In this document: positions 27,434-62,451 of the stretch, piece after piece
How the letters are laid out: every line of letters starts with the position of its first letter
How positions within the stretch are numbered: position 1 is the stretch's first letter
Program-made: the position numbers and the translations under genes
Notes under the pieces: generated by a model
The model's input: only the letters and a program-made list of their open reading frames with translations
Databases searched by the model: none
Told to the model about the DNA's origin: nothing
DNA from: Urechis unicinctus
Lineage: Eukaryota; Annelida; Polychaeta; Xenopneusta; Urechidae
DNA: 64,000 bases
Reading direction: 5' to 3'
NCBI GenBank assembly: GCA_034190875.2
Contig: CM067346.1
Span: forward strand, 14,896,285 to 14,960,284

Positions 27434-27607
27434 GGAAACAAAGAGGCAGCGTCGGACAGGCAGCGTCGGACAGGGAGCGCCGGGAAGGCAGCGCCGGAAA
27501 GGCAGCGCCGGAAAGGCAGCGCCGGAAAGGCAGCGCCGGAAAGGCAGCGCCGGAAAGGCAGCGCCGGAAAGGCAGCGCCGGAAAGGCAGCGCCGGAAAGG
27601 CAGCGCC
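27434..27607 (+). repeat. 14-base GC-rich minisatellite in unit A
   Basis: Tandem GGCAGCGCCGGAAA, with variants (GGCAGCGTCGGACA) at the left. It creates long Ala/Arg/Lys/Gly frames on both strands through composition. The matching array in unit B has a different variant order. Confidence 0.9.
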
Positions 27608-28687
27608 CGGACATCTATTAATCACTACGTTCATTCATTGATTCACGAATACTCCTACCGCCATCGGCATGTGAGGTTGTACAGATACTTTGAACGGCTT
27701 CATGTGCTAGAAATATAAGGCAAACAATAACAATATGGTATAGGGTCACAGAGTATGTACAATTCAGTATTGCCTGAATGCTTCGCTTTCATGGAAGTGA
27801 ATTTATTAAGTTTGTAAGAACGAAAGGCGCAAACAACCCATTAGAAGATGACATTAAGATGCGTTATGGAGATCATTGGAACAAATATTAAACTAGCCCC
27901 TGTGCAGCAAAGAACAGCGACATTAGTTGCCAACGCCATGGCATCATTTGAGCAAACTTAGTCAGTTATTGTCGAGCATATAATCAATTAACAGCTCGTG
28001 TTTGTATTCCGTCAAATGCAGGTAACGTTTACTGGACATGACAGTTTACCTCACCTCTTGTATTGCAACAAGCTATATCCGTCCAACACCATAAGCGACC
28101 ATTCATATCGCTCTAGATCTGGTTTCTAACCGGCGAGGGGCTGCTGATTACACCGACACTCCAGACTGACACCTGCTATCTAACGTATCTCAGGTGTCCA
28201 TAACGACCCACTTGCTTCACTCGGCCACACATATCTTTGTGGAACACGAAGAACACCCGTTCAATGGGTATCACTCCCACGTTATACTTAGACAGCAGAA
28301 TTTTGTGACAAAACTATATCATGATTCGGACATGACTGATAATGTGTTCAAAGAAATGCTTTCAAGATGAGTATGTTTCAGAAATGGCAACCGTCTTGCA
28401 CCGAATTCTGGGTGTGCTAACATGGGTTGTGCATTTACTTTGTGCCAATAGATCTCAGCCCAAAATAGATAAAAATGTATAACGTTGCGTGCAGATAGGT
28501 ATACAAAAGGTGATTAAAAAGAACACCTGGCAGGATTGATTGATGAAGGCGTGAGGTCTAGAGATAAGTGGTCACCTTAACTGCGATATCCAGGGCTGAT
28601 TTGTTTGTATTTCTCTATGCTTGACATACTATCTATTATTGTGAGAAATGCCATATGTTACGGCCGGTGAGGTCGTTTCTACAGCCC

Positions 28688-28695
28688 TATATAAA
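28688..28695 (+). promoter_or_regulatory. TATA box of GH9 gene A
   Basis: TATATAAA lies 35 bases before the ATG at 28731. This implies a transcript start near 28,715-28,720 and a very short leader. Confidence 0.7.
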
Positions 28696-28730
28696 TCAGG
28701 ACATATAATTCTCCCACGTCACTATTCAAT

Positions 28731-31359
<2,629 letters not shown>

Positions 31360-32315
31360 ATGGATGGACAGAGCTGTCGCCGTGGGATATATTGAATGAT
31401 CGCACATACAAAACGCAAAAAAAAATGTATGATAACCCAATTCGATGAGGATGCAACAATAACCATCATTCAATCTGATATCTATTTTTCTTCCCTAAAG
31501 CAATGTTTCGCATTGAATCGTGCAATCACATCTGGCGTGTGTTTGTCAATGGTATATTATTACACAATTCTGCTAGTATTACTTCTTCTTTTTTTTGCAT
31601 TTCCGACCCTTTCAATTACTCCGTTTGTTTAAACCACATTTGTCAAATATCAAAGTGAAATTTTTTTCTTCGCGGTAGAAATCTGTTTATGTTTACTTCG
31701 TTCTTTCCAAGGATGGGGCCATAAACTGATGTTGGCTTTTTCTCACTTCTTGAAATGCTTTTACTTCCAATTGTTGAAGGTTGCATATCGAGAAGAGGCG
31801 ACTGATTAGCACACATAACAATTCTTGCGTTTCCCTACCTTTACGCTCTCAGCATTACGTAGAAGTAGAAATTTTTAAAATATTTTCTTGAAATCCCAAG
31901 ATGTCCAAAACAACAGGCCTGTCTTGTGCTTGTGTTGTGTGACCAGCAAGAAAGGCGGACATTCATCCTTTTTACATCTCTAATCGAGTAGCTTCATGCG
32001 CCCAGGGCAGGTCCCCACTGTATAACACACGAAGAGAGGGCGACCCGGCCAGCGTGCCCCAGGTTAGGTCGAATGAATGCGTATCGACAGCTCTCAGCAA
32101 GAGATTATAGCTATGCTAAGCAGGTTCACTCCAACTAGCTGTGCGGTGAGCATGAAAATTAATGAAACACACGACCGTCATCACGTGACGCTATATCATG
32201 AAATCAACAAAAACGCACCGGTATTAATCAGAAAATTTAATGTGGTTATAAGAGACGCCGTGATTAAGCACCATTCTGCTCAAAAGCGGCTCACATATTT
32301 CCCTGAGCAGAGACG
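31360..32315. other. 3' flank of GH9 gene A, no gene seen
   Basis: Contains T-rich runs and the probable 3' untranslated region of gene A. No AATAAA is evident just after the stop, so the polyadenylation site is undetermined. Matches the flank of gene B apart from the insertion there. Confidence 0.5.
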
Positions 32316-35300
32316 ATAATTACAAGTGTCCTTTCAGAGAACGCACTTGTTTTCATGGAATACGAGGCCTGAGCTTTATGCTTAATGTTGCGCTGTTCAA
32401 GTGTGTGCCTTGTAGCCATTACAGTTTGCTCAAGGGCTGCTTAGATCATCAGCATGAGGAAAGGACCTGTTTAAATGCCCAGGAGTTAGTTAATGCTTTC
32501 CTGATCTATACTCGTGATGGGAGGAATTGGAAGGCCACGACGTGTAATTTGTGGCCACGAAGCCACAGCAGTAGCGTTATATGATAAAAAAATAATAATA
32601 ATAATTAGTATCGCTAATTAAAGTAGAATGCATGTCAGCATACACAATCTATGACTATCTTCTATTACTGATTCATGAGCTAATGGACAAGGGTTTGGGT
32701 TCTTTGTGGTATCACAGAGGGCAGATTATTCATCGTTAATGTCTCTTAGATGATTGCCTCTCAGGGGTTTTCTGTCAGAAGCTTTCTCAGTTGTTTTTAT
32801 GAAAGAATATCCATGGAAGGTTTGTGATAGATAGTATTCATCAATTACTGGCAAGAATCTGGCAAATGTGAGTGACGAAATGATAAATTAGCGTAGAAGA
32901 AGTGATGACAACAATTGGTTTTATGCGTCAAAGCATCGGATACCATATACAAAATGTGTTATTAATAAAAGTCAACTGCATATGTACAAACAGCTGCAGT
33001 CAATTCCTTAGTCACTGACATGGGTGACGCGACTCGTCAGTCAAGTGTATATTTCAGTTCTGTGGTTTACTGTGACGTAAACATGTGATTAGCATGTCCC
33101 ATACCTGTGCAATAGCTTGATATATAACCCGTCACTGTCGATCATTCTTTGTTATGGTTTACAGTCGAATATCGACATTCACTCTTTGAAATGGTGATAT
33201 TAAACTGATGCGATCATCTCCGTCAACCGATAATCAATGTTGCTTTGGATACGTAGCATTTCAGCAGTCAAGGGTTGGTAAGAAGTTTGCACGAACCGCC
33301 ATTAACATAACCAGCATACGGTATCGATATTCCATATGTTCACAATCCATGGCAACGGTAAAACGATAATATAATTTCGCCTAGAATCGTTTACGGTTAA
33401 CGTGCAATGAGCATATCTGTTCTGCATAGACAGTGTGATCGGGCATTGACTACTTGCTTCTAAATGTCATGTATTAGAGATGGCACATTGTTCGATTATA
33501 AACCAACATGGTATCATTATATCAGTATAAACGCAATTCACGCAACTCCTTACATCAGTCGAGATATCATCGACATCGGCATTGTATTTGCAAAGAACGC
33601 GCTTCTTTTCATATTAGTTAGACCACATGTTGGGTGTGTATTAAAGCCCCGGTAATCGATATCTAAGCGATCTGTATATTGAATGGAACCGGTACTTACA
33701 TGCTCTTTACTGTATAAGACAGAGGTTAATGAATATAGACAATGTCAGAGTGTTACTGACAGCAACTCACACAGTGTAATTAATCATTTGGTATACATGT
33801 AGCCACGGAGTGTGATGGCAGGTGTATTCAACTCTCCTTGACGTCAAATACAACATGTATGTTATCGATTATGTTAAGAAAGCATTGATGGTCGCCGAGG
33901 CGGTCATATTCGTGGATTAATTGCTATTTCAGTAGAAGTTTTGTATTACTTATATCTATTGCTTACAGCATTTTACAAAAGACTTGTGCCAACTATCATC
34001 GATGATATGTATTCTTTCTTGATATGTTTGGTAAAAGACGTCCGAAGCGTATGCATTAGCAGCCGAAAACGAAATCTATACAAACAACCATTTGCTGCTG
34101 TGTGTATGCCATCATATTTAATCATAATTGTTTCCAATTGTCATTAACAATAGATATCTATCATAAATATGCGGTTCTATTATCTATTGTACAGTAAATT
34201 ACCGTGTCTATCTACTTCAGAAAGTTGCCATACATTCATTACTGGTAGACTCAGGCGCAGCTTGCAGCTTGGCATGACAAACCACTAACCCATCACTGTG
34301 CTTTGTATATGGAACGGCCACTTGCACGTCATGCATAATAGGGGGATGTTGTGGTGACTGGTACTGGATACATCTGCGCCCTCTCAACGATATCCAAAAT
34401 AATATGGATAGGTCAATACAACTCACTTCAGTTTCAATCATTTCTTATCCATCTGCGCATTGTAACCATATATCAATCTGTCAATAAACAAGATGCCGCG
34501 GGTATTGGTGAAATAACTACGTGGCATTAGCGTGTATCTGCAAATATATTTCAGTGAGATCGGTTTGCAAATTCTGTAGCGCCAGAGATATCACAGAAAT
34601 CAGCGATGATCTTGACAACGGCTCGACATTTGTCAGTGGTAGGTCTGGAGGTGGAGTGCTACTGGATGTTTTCCCAAGCAGTAAATCAGCAGTAAGTTAT
34701 CATATTGGTGTTACCTTCAGACAAAAGAACATGAATGGCAATCTAATGCTCATGTTTGGTTTTTCATTCCATCAGGGTCATAGCAGATGAGATCTGTCAA
34801 CTGTCAACATGTAGCCATAGCATAGAGTTCTGTTTGAAACAACCAACACATCCGTACATGTGATAGTCAAGTGACGTGATTCACATCTATAAATATGACA
34901 GTCTGCTCCCTGTGTAATAATGGGATTCACTAACTATACACAATACCTCTGCAGGATAATATTTCACAATTTGTAAATGACAACAAAAATCTTTTACGCC
35001 ATTTGATGCCTGGTGGCTTTCACCGCCACTATGAAGAAGTGATCCGATGTTGACCCTGTTTAACAGTACTTCGTGAGAAATCAATAAATGTGACTTGCAT
35101 CAAAAGTACCCATAATGACACGCACTATGTATTCACACTCTCGCCTCTTATAGTAACTCACATAGACATGTGCCTGGTTGAGAACCAAAACCATCTACAT
35201 GTATGCCCGAAGTGCAAGTCGTTCCTATATTCAACGTCCCATTTAGATAATATCACTATGTTAGCTTTATGCAGCCTCCATTTACGGGTCATTCATTATT

Positions 35301-35342
35301 CATGGCTTCCTAATGCTACGTAACTTAATTCAGGAAACAAAG

Positions 35343-35520
35343 AGGCAGCGTCGGACAGGCAGCGTCGGACAGGGAGCGCCGGCAGGCAGCGCCGGGCAGG
35401 CAGCGCCGGGCAGGCAGCGCCGGGCAGGCAGCGCCGGGCAGGCAGCGCCGGAAAGGCAGCGCCGGAAAGGCAGCGCCGGAAAGGCAGCGCCGGAAAAGCA
35501 GCGCCGGAAAGGCAGCGCCC
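35343..35520 (+). repeat. 14-base GC-rich minisatellite in unit B
   Basis: Same position as 27434-27607 but with a block of GGCAGCGCCGGGCA variants not seen in unit A and fewer GGAAA-type units. The array has been turning over since the duplication. Confidence 0.9.
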
Positions 35521-36608
35521 GGACATCTATCAATCACTACGTTCATTCATTGATTCACGAATACTCCTACCGCTATCGGCATGTGAGGTTGTACAGATAC
35601 TTTGAACGGCTTCATATGCTAGAAATATAAGGCAAACAATAACAATATGGTATAGGGTCACAGAGTATGTACAATTCAGTATTGCCTGAATGCTTCGCAA
35701 GCAGGAAGGATATGGAAGTGAATTTATTAAGTTTGTAAGAACGAAAGGCGCAAACAACCCATTAGAAGATGACATTAAGATGCGTTATGGAGATCATTGG
35801 AACAAATATTAAACTAGCCCCTGTGCAGCAAAGAACAGCGACATTAGTTGCCAACGCCATGGCATCATTTGAGCAAACTTAGTCAGTTATTGTCGAGCAT
35901 ATAATCAATTAACAGCTCGTGTTTGTATTCCGTCAAATGCAGGTAACGTTTACTGGACATGACAGTTTACCTCACCTCTTGTATTGCAACAAGCTATATC
36001 CGTCCAACACCATAAGCGACCATTCATATCGCTCTAGATCTGGTTTCTAACCGGTGGGAGGCTACTGATTACACCGGCACTCCAGACTGACACCTGCTAT
36101 CTAACGTATCTCAGGTGTCCATAACGACCCACTCGCTTCACTCGGCCACACATATCTTTGTGGAACACGAAGAACACCCGTTCAATGGGTATCACTCCCA
36201 CGTTATACTTAGACAGCCGAATTTTGTGACAAAACTATGTCATGATTCGGACATGACTGATAATGTGTTCAAAGAAATGCTTTCAAGATGAGTATGTTTC
36301 AGAAATGGCAACCGTCTTGCACCGAATTCTGGGTGTGCTAACATGGGTTGTGCATTTACTTTGTGCCAATAGATCTCAGTCCAACATAGATAACAATGTA
36401 TAACGTTGCGTGCAGATAGGTATACAAAAGGTGATTAAAAAGAACACCCGGCAGGATTGATTGATGAAGACGTGAGGTCTAGAGATAAGTGGTCACCTTA
36501 ACTGCGATATCCAGGGCTGATTTGTTTGTATTTCTCTATGCTTGACATACTATCTATTATTGTGAGAAATGCCATATGTTACGGCCGGTGAGGTCGTTTC
36601 TACAGCCC

Positions 36609-36616
36609 TATATAAA
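36609..36616 (+). promoter_or_regulatory. TATA box of GH9 gene B
   Basis: TATATAAA lies 35 bases before the ATG at 36652, exactly as in gene A. The proximal promoter is conserved between copies. Confidence 0.7.
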
Positions 36617-36651
36617 TCAGGACATATAATTCTCCCACGTCACTATTCAAT

Positions 36652-39279
<2,628 letters not shown>

Positions 39280-39535
39280 ATGGATGGACAGAGCTGTCGC
39301 CGTGGGATATATTGAATGATCGCACATACAAAACGCAAAAAATATATGATAACCCAATTCGATGAGGATGCAACAATAACCATCATTCAATCTGATATCT
39401 ATTTTTCTTCCCTAAAGCTATGTTTCGCATTGAATCGTGCAATCACATCTTGCGTGTGTTTGTCAATGGTATATTATTACACAATTCTGCTAGTATTACT
39501 TCTTCTTTTTTTTTTTGCATTTCCGACCCTTTCAA

Positions 39536-39844
39536 TTAAGGAAACTCATAAGCTAGACAGCATAAGTCATCGGGTGTTAGTCCGTACATGAGACTTTGCA
39601 GCTCCAGAATATGATCTACTAATTGTTGTTCAACTTCTATAGAAAAGACGGATGTGAAACCCCCTTTTTTGATCTCGTCATTGTCCTTTGCCAAGAATCT
39701 GTGTAATGTTGCTCGGGGAACTGAGTAGGCTAGTGCTGCAAAACGTAGTGAGTAACTCCCAGATTTCACTGCATCTGCAGCCCTCTCCATGTTTTCAGCA
39801 TCCCAGCTGAATCTCTGAGACTTTCTAGTGTATTTACGAACCAT
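39536..39844 (-). pseudogene. Truncated pogo/jerky-type transposase, N-terminal 102 residues
   Basis: Opens MVRKYTRKSQRFSWDAENM, then a helix-turn-helix of the pipsqueak type (AADAVKSGSYSLRFAALAYS followed by VPRATLHRFL), then VFSIEVEQQLVDHILEL and MYGLTPDDL. This order is typical of the DNA-binding start of pogo-family transposases. The catalytic DDE part is missing: the frame stops at TAA exactly where host sequence resumes, so the stop codon is borrowed from the target. The ATG at 39842-39844 follows a possible splice acceptor (TTTTTCAG). Confidence 0.65.
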
Positions 39845-40463
39845 TCTGAAAAATAAAGATGAAAATATAAGCACAATTATTTCGAAATCTCTTACTGGGG
39901 CATTATGGGACACTTGCCTAGTTCTGCTGCCTGTCATGTTTTGTAGCTATTTATATAAAAATGGTCTAGAATTTCGTATTTCAGTAATTTCACACCGAAT
40001 AGTTGTCACTCGTGTGCTTTTAAAATTTTGTTTTTACTATGGGGCATTACGGGACAGTGTCTCCTCATGCCCCCCACTAGATGTCCCATTATGCCCCAAT
40101 CCATGTCCTAATTTCAGCCGAGCCTCATTCTGAAATCGTGGTGATCGTCTAACCACGACTTGCTGTGGGACAAAATAAGCACCGATATTTCATATTTACA
40201 TGCTCAAATCGATATGACTACCGATCTACGATCATCACGAAGTATTGTTGACTCATTGTAACAAAAAAAATATAATGGCAAATTTCGATTAATGCGGAAT
40301 TTTTTAGCAAAATCCAGCCAAGCAGACGACTCACCTCATTCAGAATCTCCGCCGTCAAAACGTCTCCCGCGAGAAGCGATCACGCTGCCATATGACGGCA
40401 AGCAAAAAAGTTACGCGAGTGTCTCGTTGTGCCCCACGTCCCATCATGCCCCGCCTTCCCTTA
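39539..40463 (-). mobile_element. Pogo-like DNA transposon fragment, present only in unit B
   Basis: Unit A reads TTTCAATTACTCCG without interruption. Unit B has about 0.92 kb inserted there, with TTA repeated at both edges (39536-39538 and 40461-40463). The insert carries the start of a pogo/jerky-type transposase on the minus strand and four copies of a GGGGCATNAYGGGAC-like motif in both orientations (near 39,898, 40,041, 40,082 and 40,432). One side looks like a proper 5' end with a promoter; the other stops inside the gene, so it is a 3'-truncated or internally deleted copy. Confidence 0.65.
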
Positions 40464-41153
40464 CTCCGTTTGTTTAAACCACATTTGTCAAATATCAAAG
40501 TGAATTTTTTTTCTTCGCGGTAGAAATCTGTTTATGTTTACTTCGTTTCAAAGGACTTTTTCTCACTGCTTGAAATGCTTTTACTTCCAATTGTTGAAGG
40601 TTGCATATCGAGAAGAGGTGACTGATTAGCAATCATAACAATTCTTGCGTTTCCCTACCTTTACGCTCTCAGTATTACGCTGCCAAAATTACCGCTGAGG
40701 AAGTAGAAATTTTTAAAATATTTTCTTGAAATCCCAAGATGTCCAAAACAACAGGCCTGTCTTGTGCTTGTGTTGTGTGACCAGCAAGAAAGGCGGACAT
40801 TCATCCTTTTTACATCTCTAATCGAGTAGCTTCATGCGCCCAGGGCAGGTCACCACTGTATAACACACGAAGAGAGGGCGACCCGGCCAGCGTGCCCCAG
40901 GTTAGGTCGAATGAATGCGTATCGACAGCTCTCAGCAAGAGATTATAGCTATGCTAAGCAGGTTCACTCCAACTAGCTGTGCGGTGAGCATGAAAATTAA
41001 TTAAACACACGACCGTCATCACGTGACGCTATATCATGAAATCAACAAAAACGCCCCGGTATTAATCAGAAAATTTAATGTGGTTATAAGAGACGCCGTG
41101 ATTAAGCACCATTCTGCTCAAAAGCGGCTCACATATTTCCCTGAGCAGAGACG

Positions 41154-44100
41154 CGAGGAAGCCCACAGGATAGCTATAAACCAGGTGCACTCTCCTAACT
41201 GAAATACGTCATAATGCTTTCTAAATCGACAAGAAATCATAACGTCCTTGGACCATCACTTTCTGCCGAATAACGGAGAAAATGTTCTATATCAGTGCAT
41301 GCTCTGGGTCGGTTATTCTCCAGACAGGCTTCGTGGTATCTTCCATGCCCCACCCCACGTCCCCTGCTCGGATGTGACAGTCTGTAAGATAACACCCAAG
41401 CAGTCCCATATTCCGATACTGTTCACAGGTGCAAATTGAGCACTTTAACACATGGTGTCAGTACTTATACCTAAATTGCACCAATACTTTCAGTGAGGGA
41501 GCGATCACAGATAACCAGATGTTTCTTTTTAAGGAATACGTGATGACGTTCTTAAGTTATATCATAACGTTCTCAGATCCAGTGGCCACGATCTAGAGCC
41601 ACAGCGTTGGACACACAAAACACTTCATCAAATTGAGCGAGCACCGCGTTCTTGTATGTTAGCTACTGGTGTCATATATCATCGGCTGTGGTCTCTCATT
41701 CATCTTTATAACAGTTTATCCATTGATTCTGGGTCTGTTGTTTCAATCAAGTCTGACATGAACAACTACAGTTGGCAGAAACCAAGGAGCCAGGCTGGGA
41801 GGTCCACATCATTTTATTATATAGTCGACATTCATGTGGATCTTATTGAGCTAAAAAAAAACAACACATGTACACAGTAATTAAAACATCATTCTCACTA
41901 GAATCTTCGCCAAGAACATGAAAGAGAATTACAAAATAAAAACATTGAATAGCCTGAATCACAGTGCACATGGCACAGCTTGGGATGCTATGCCATGTCA
42001 AGTTGTAGCTTGACGGCAAGTGAGGCCGACAGCAAGAGTTGCACGGGCAATATCGGTTCACTGAAACACCTGTTTGACATGCCACTGATGATGCACCCTG
42101 ACTAGGCCTAACATAAGAACGTGATGATTCACGCGCAATTATCATAAACCACGTACAGATACACCCTCAATCTACCCCCAAACATATGAATTTGTCTGCA
42201 TTGCTTCATGAAAACAGTATGTCAACTGAGATGAAACATATATGTCAATCACAATATGAAAATCCATATCGGATCAACAGGAAAACAAAAGGCATCGAGT
42301 TATTCTAATGAAAGACTTTCTCATAAAATATGTAGTGCATTGTCAGAAGTGACCAGCACTGCCTCTTCTGACACCCATCTTATCTGAAATTATTTCCAGG
42401 TCATTGGCACGATGACCAGGAAGTGACCCTTGTCTGTCACGTGCCGAGTTGGATTGGAGGAAAGATCTGCATGCACCCATTTCTTCCCAACTTTCACGTG
42501 TGGCCAGGAGCTACATTTAAGCACCCTTCATCAAATTCTCAGCCTGGCCATTGGTACTTTGCGCACAGAATTAGAGATGAGTGCAAATGGGATGCAGTGA
42601 ACCCGCCCAATGCCTCATCAACGACGAACCACAAGAGTGAGAAAATACACCCAGCATGAGCATCCACACACAGCCAACATTACCACAGACACCAATTGGA
42701 CAAAATCACACGCATCGCCATCAGACACACTTTGACGTTTGGCACAGCACTTAAACACATGAGGTACCTATCGACTTTACCCTAATCCCTTACCTATGCC
42801 TTCTGATTCATCACCATCACTAATGAATAGAGAAATGACACAATACAGAACCACAGTGGATAAATGGATGGAACATTGAGGCTGACATTGACAGGACATG
42901 GATGGAACATTGAAGCTGACATCGACAGGACATGGATGGAACATTGAGGCTGACATCGACAGGACATGGATGGAACATTGAGGCTGACATCGACAGGACA
43001 TGGATGGAACACTGAGGCTGACATCGACAGGACACTAGTGGTGATAACGATGGCAGGTGACGCGTTCTACATCAGTGACGGCAGAAGACGGGTAGAGCTG
43101 GATGCGAGCCGAAGACGCGAGTCGCTAGAAGTCAGTCATCACAGCCACAACATGGGACCACAACATTACCTTGCATTGTGCACACATTAACGTAACCCTG
43201 ATAATAGCTGCTTGGTGTCAATGCAATATTTGTACAGCAGCTTCTGGCACCTGCAGCTTGTTTGGCTTAAGTTATATAAATATAGATCACATACTATACC
43301 CCATCTCCCAGTCCCCTTACAGAATCACCAGTGTACAGTGCAGGCATCACATCAACATATGATCAGATTGTATAAAGCAGTTTGAACAAACGATGGACTA
43401 TCGACTACCGAGGTTAGGTAGACCGGCTGTGCTATCTGATTTCACAGGTAGATGTGTCAAATGTCTCGCACACCATGCTACGTACAATGCACCAAGCACA
43501 GCTGCCTCGAAAATCATTCATAAATATACACACAAGCGTATCATTACTTGCACGTGTGGAGCAGCCTCACACCTTAACAGGCGTGAGTGGCATTGTTAGC
43601 AGCCAGCCAGCATTAACACACAACCAAATACTGGCTGCATTCTGGCTGCATTCTGGCTGCATTCTGGCTTGTCGCGGGCATGCATGTCATCGGGGAGAAA
43701 TAGATTACAAATTCCTCCATGGATGACTCGCGAGAGCCATGAGGCAGGCAGCAAACACCAAGATATCATCTTAACAGCGGACAACAAGCAGGGATAAAAA
43801 CAATCGCGCCTCACCACGTCAAATATGTATAGATATATATATTTTTACCGCAACATTGACGACCCCAAGAATTAAGATGTCCAGGTCTACGATTATATGG
43901 GATAACAAACAGAGGATGAACAGCATGGAATGGAGATGTGGGGGTGGCTGGTCACCGAGAGAGTGACCAGCTCACTGCGTACGAGAGCCGAGCCTGTACC
44001 ACATGAGAGCCACACTTGTGAGATGAGCCGGGGCAACCCCCGCAATTATACACCCCCTCCAGCGGAATAGCGTCTCTTCACATTAACAACCCATCATTAT

Positions 44101-44424
44101 GGACAGAGCCCTTTTTGGTCACTTACTGACAATCACCAATTCACAACCCCTTAAATCACACATGCAGTGGCATTGATAAGTATTCGGCACCCAAATATAG
44201 CTATGGTACATTCACCTACCAATCTATACACATTCATCCACAAAACAGATTCATCCATTTGAATAAACACCTGACATTTGCAGTCTTGTACAACACCTGA
44301 CTTGTTAATGCCCACTACAAACTTTGACATTGGCCAGGAGATTTGATAACTGCAGGACATCAACGGGAGCGTGCCAGGTAGTGAACAGAGGGCTGTCGGC
44401 CAACAAAACGCAGCCACCGCAGCC
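41154..44424. other. Region downstream of the PP2A gene, mostly unassigned
   Basis: Probably includes the 3' untranslated region of the canonical B56 transcript below 44425. A minus-strand AATAAA lies only as far down as about 41,813. A plus-strand frame near 42,400-42,660, preceded by an acceptor-like TTATTTCCAG, contains no family I know and is not called. A 34-base minisatellite lies at 42864-43033, and a short 11-base repeat at about 43,630-43,672. Confidence 0.4.
42864..43033 (+). repeat. 34-base minisatellite, five copies
   Basis: Five near-identical units of the form GGACATGGATGGAACATTGA plus 14 more bases (GGCTGACATCGACA). The unit length is 1 mod 3, so each frame in turn reads the same repeat, which explains the overlapping Cys/Ser/Pro-rich frames. 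Confidence 0.9.
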
Positions 44425-60502
<16,078 letters not shown>

Positions 60503-62320
60503 CTGCAGTGTCAACAAACAACCGTTGTATGAATATGATCAGCTGTGCGAATAAGCTAATGATATGCCATCAAAACTCCAAACTTATTGGCCTCATTTTG
60601 TAACAAAACTCCACATTTTGCAACACTGAAACAATTTCTAGATTAAAAAATAACTTGCTGTATTATATACACTAAGAAATACCCTGACAAAGCAGGTCCC
60701 CATACTTGCTAAAAGGGCCATGTATCATTTATAAAATGACAGAACTGCTCCAAGACCGATGATTTATCTCAACTTCACATTCAGACAAACCTCAATGTTG
60801 TGGAGTGGGAATTGTGTTTGTGTAGTTTGCTAACAACAAAATAACCTACTTGGCATTATTGGCTGATGAAACTGAGAGAACACATATATTGAAATTGAAA
60901 TGTACCAGTTCAATGGGGCCTTTATCCATTTAGCTCATATTGCATGTGACAGAAATGACAGATAGCAATGATAGTGACATTTGGACACGACCCAACAGTG
61001 CACCCACAATGCATCAACTGGCGGTTCACACGAGGTCATGAACCTCCTGTCCAGGGTCAGATAGGTACGTTGATATGTGAATGAGATGACATTCTGTGTG
61101 AAGGGGTGATATAAGCAGGTGACATCAACTTCAATTAAAACTTAAGTGTCAAAGACTTCAAGCTGCGTTTCTAAACTACCTCAACCGGACCTCTATAGCT
61201 CTATCCAACCTAGCTACATTCACAGCCGGGTTAATGCTGTGGATGTTGGTGGATGGGCTAGTTTTACCAAGGACTGTTCATACGATTGAAACACAGTTGG
61301 CAGCATTCCAACATGCATGCCTATGCAATTAGACAGCAATGATTAACCTTTAGTGTGCTCTATCTTTCAGCAGCATATCTCGGTAAACTGGACAGGTGAG
61401 AATGTGAGACACGGATTAAAGGCGTCCACAAGAATACAGGCCATTGCAAGTAATACTTGCCAATATGGCTTACTGATCACAAGATCAGCAACATTCACGA
61501 TCCAGAATAAATTACTGATAAACACTTTAGTCAAAACTGCCTCCATTGATTCAAGTGTAAATTACCCAGGTCTATATAAACTATTTAAGGATATAAGGCT
61601 ATGAATGACAGCGACTTCCTGTTTCTTACATCCTTGATTGCCCGTATAGTTCTTGACATACACTGCCTTCCTTTAAAGACATTTTCATGATTTTTGGCCT
61701 TTCAGAAATCGGTCCCCAACCAACTTCATAATAACGATAGTTATTGCTATACGGTGGACATTCAACAACACCAATACTTCACGCTGGATTAAACCCATTA
61801 TTAACGTTGAGTTAACAAGTGCCCAGCAAAGTAGTTTTCAACATGATGGTGACTTAATAAGTCAAATGGCTATCCATTGCAGAAACCTTAGTTGGTTCAA
61901 CATAATCATAATTATATACACACAAGGGGAGATAAATGACAAACTTTTACAAATGATCAACACAGCAGGATTCCATTATGATAGCCACAATATCTTAGAA
62001 TGAAATTAGCCGCCAGTATTACTGAACCTTAAAGATGACATTATACAGTGGACTAAACCTCTTCATTGTGTAGCATGTTGATGTGATACGGGCTTTTTAA
62101 GAAACAAAGATAACTAATATCAAATTAATTCCATGCTGGATACCTCAGGTCACATGTTGTGATCAGCCTGACTCTCACAATGACAGATGATGCATAGTTG
62201 TCATGTTCATCCATATCAATGATTACTAATGGTGGAAGCAGCGCTAGAAACTTAACTGGGCCAACAAAGAATTATTTTTTACCGTGGCAGATCCAAATGT
62301 TTCAACAACAAATTTCTGTA
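60503..62320. other. Upstream of the first B56 exon seen; no gene recognised
   Basis: The exon at 60502 begins in phase 0 after an acceptor (CACTGCAG) with no in-frame ATG, so at least one earlier exon exists. I find no convincing start exon here and expect it beyond position 64,000. Confidence 0.5.
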
Positions 62321-62322
62321 GG

Positions 62323-62323
<1 letters not shown>

Positions 62324-62417
<94 letters not shown>

Positions 62418-62451
62418 TATACATATATATATGTATATGTATATATATATA
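62324..62451. repeat. TA microsatellite, target of a hAT element
   Basis: About 80 bases of TA, then TA broken by CA and GT. It continues at 63057-63069 on the other side of the inserted element. Confidence 0.95.

Noticed and set aside
27192-27641. 149-codon frame upstream of GH9 gene A
   Set aside because: Half of it is the 14-base minisatellite. The frame in unit B differs in length and sequence.
42361-42659. Plus-strand frame after an acceptor-like site
   Set aside because: No known domain and no partner exons found on the plus strand. It also lies in the probable 3' region of the minus-strand PP2A gene.
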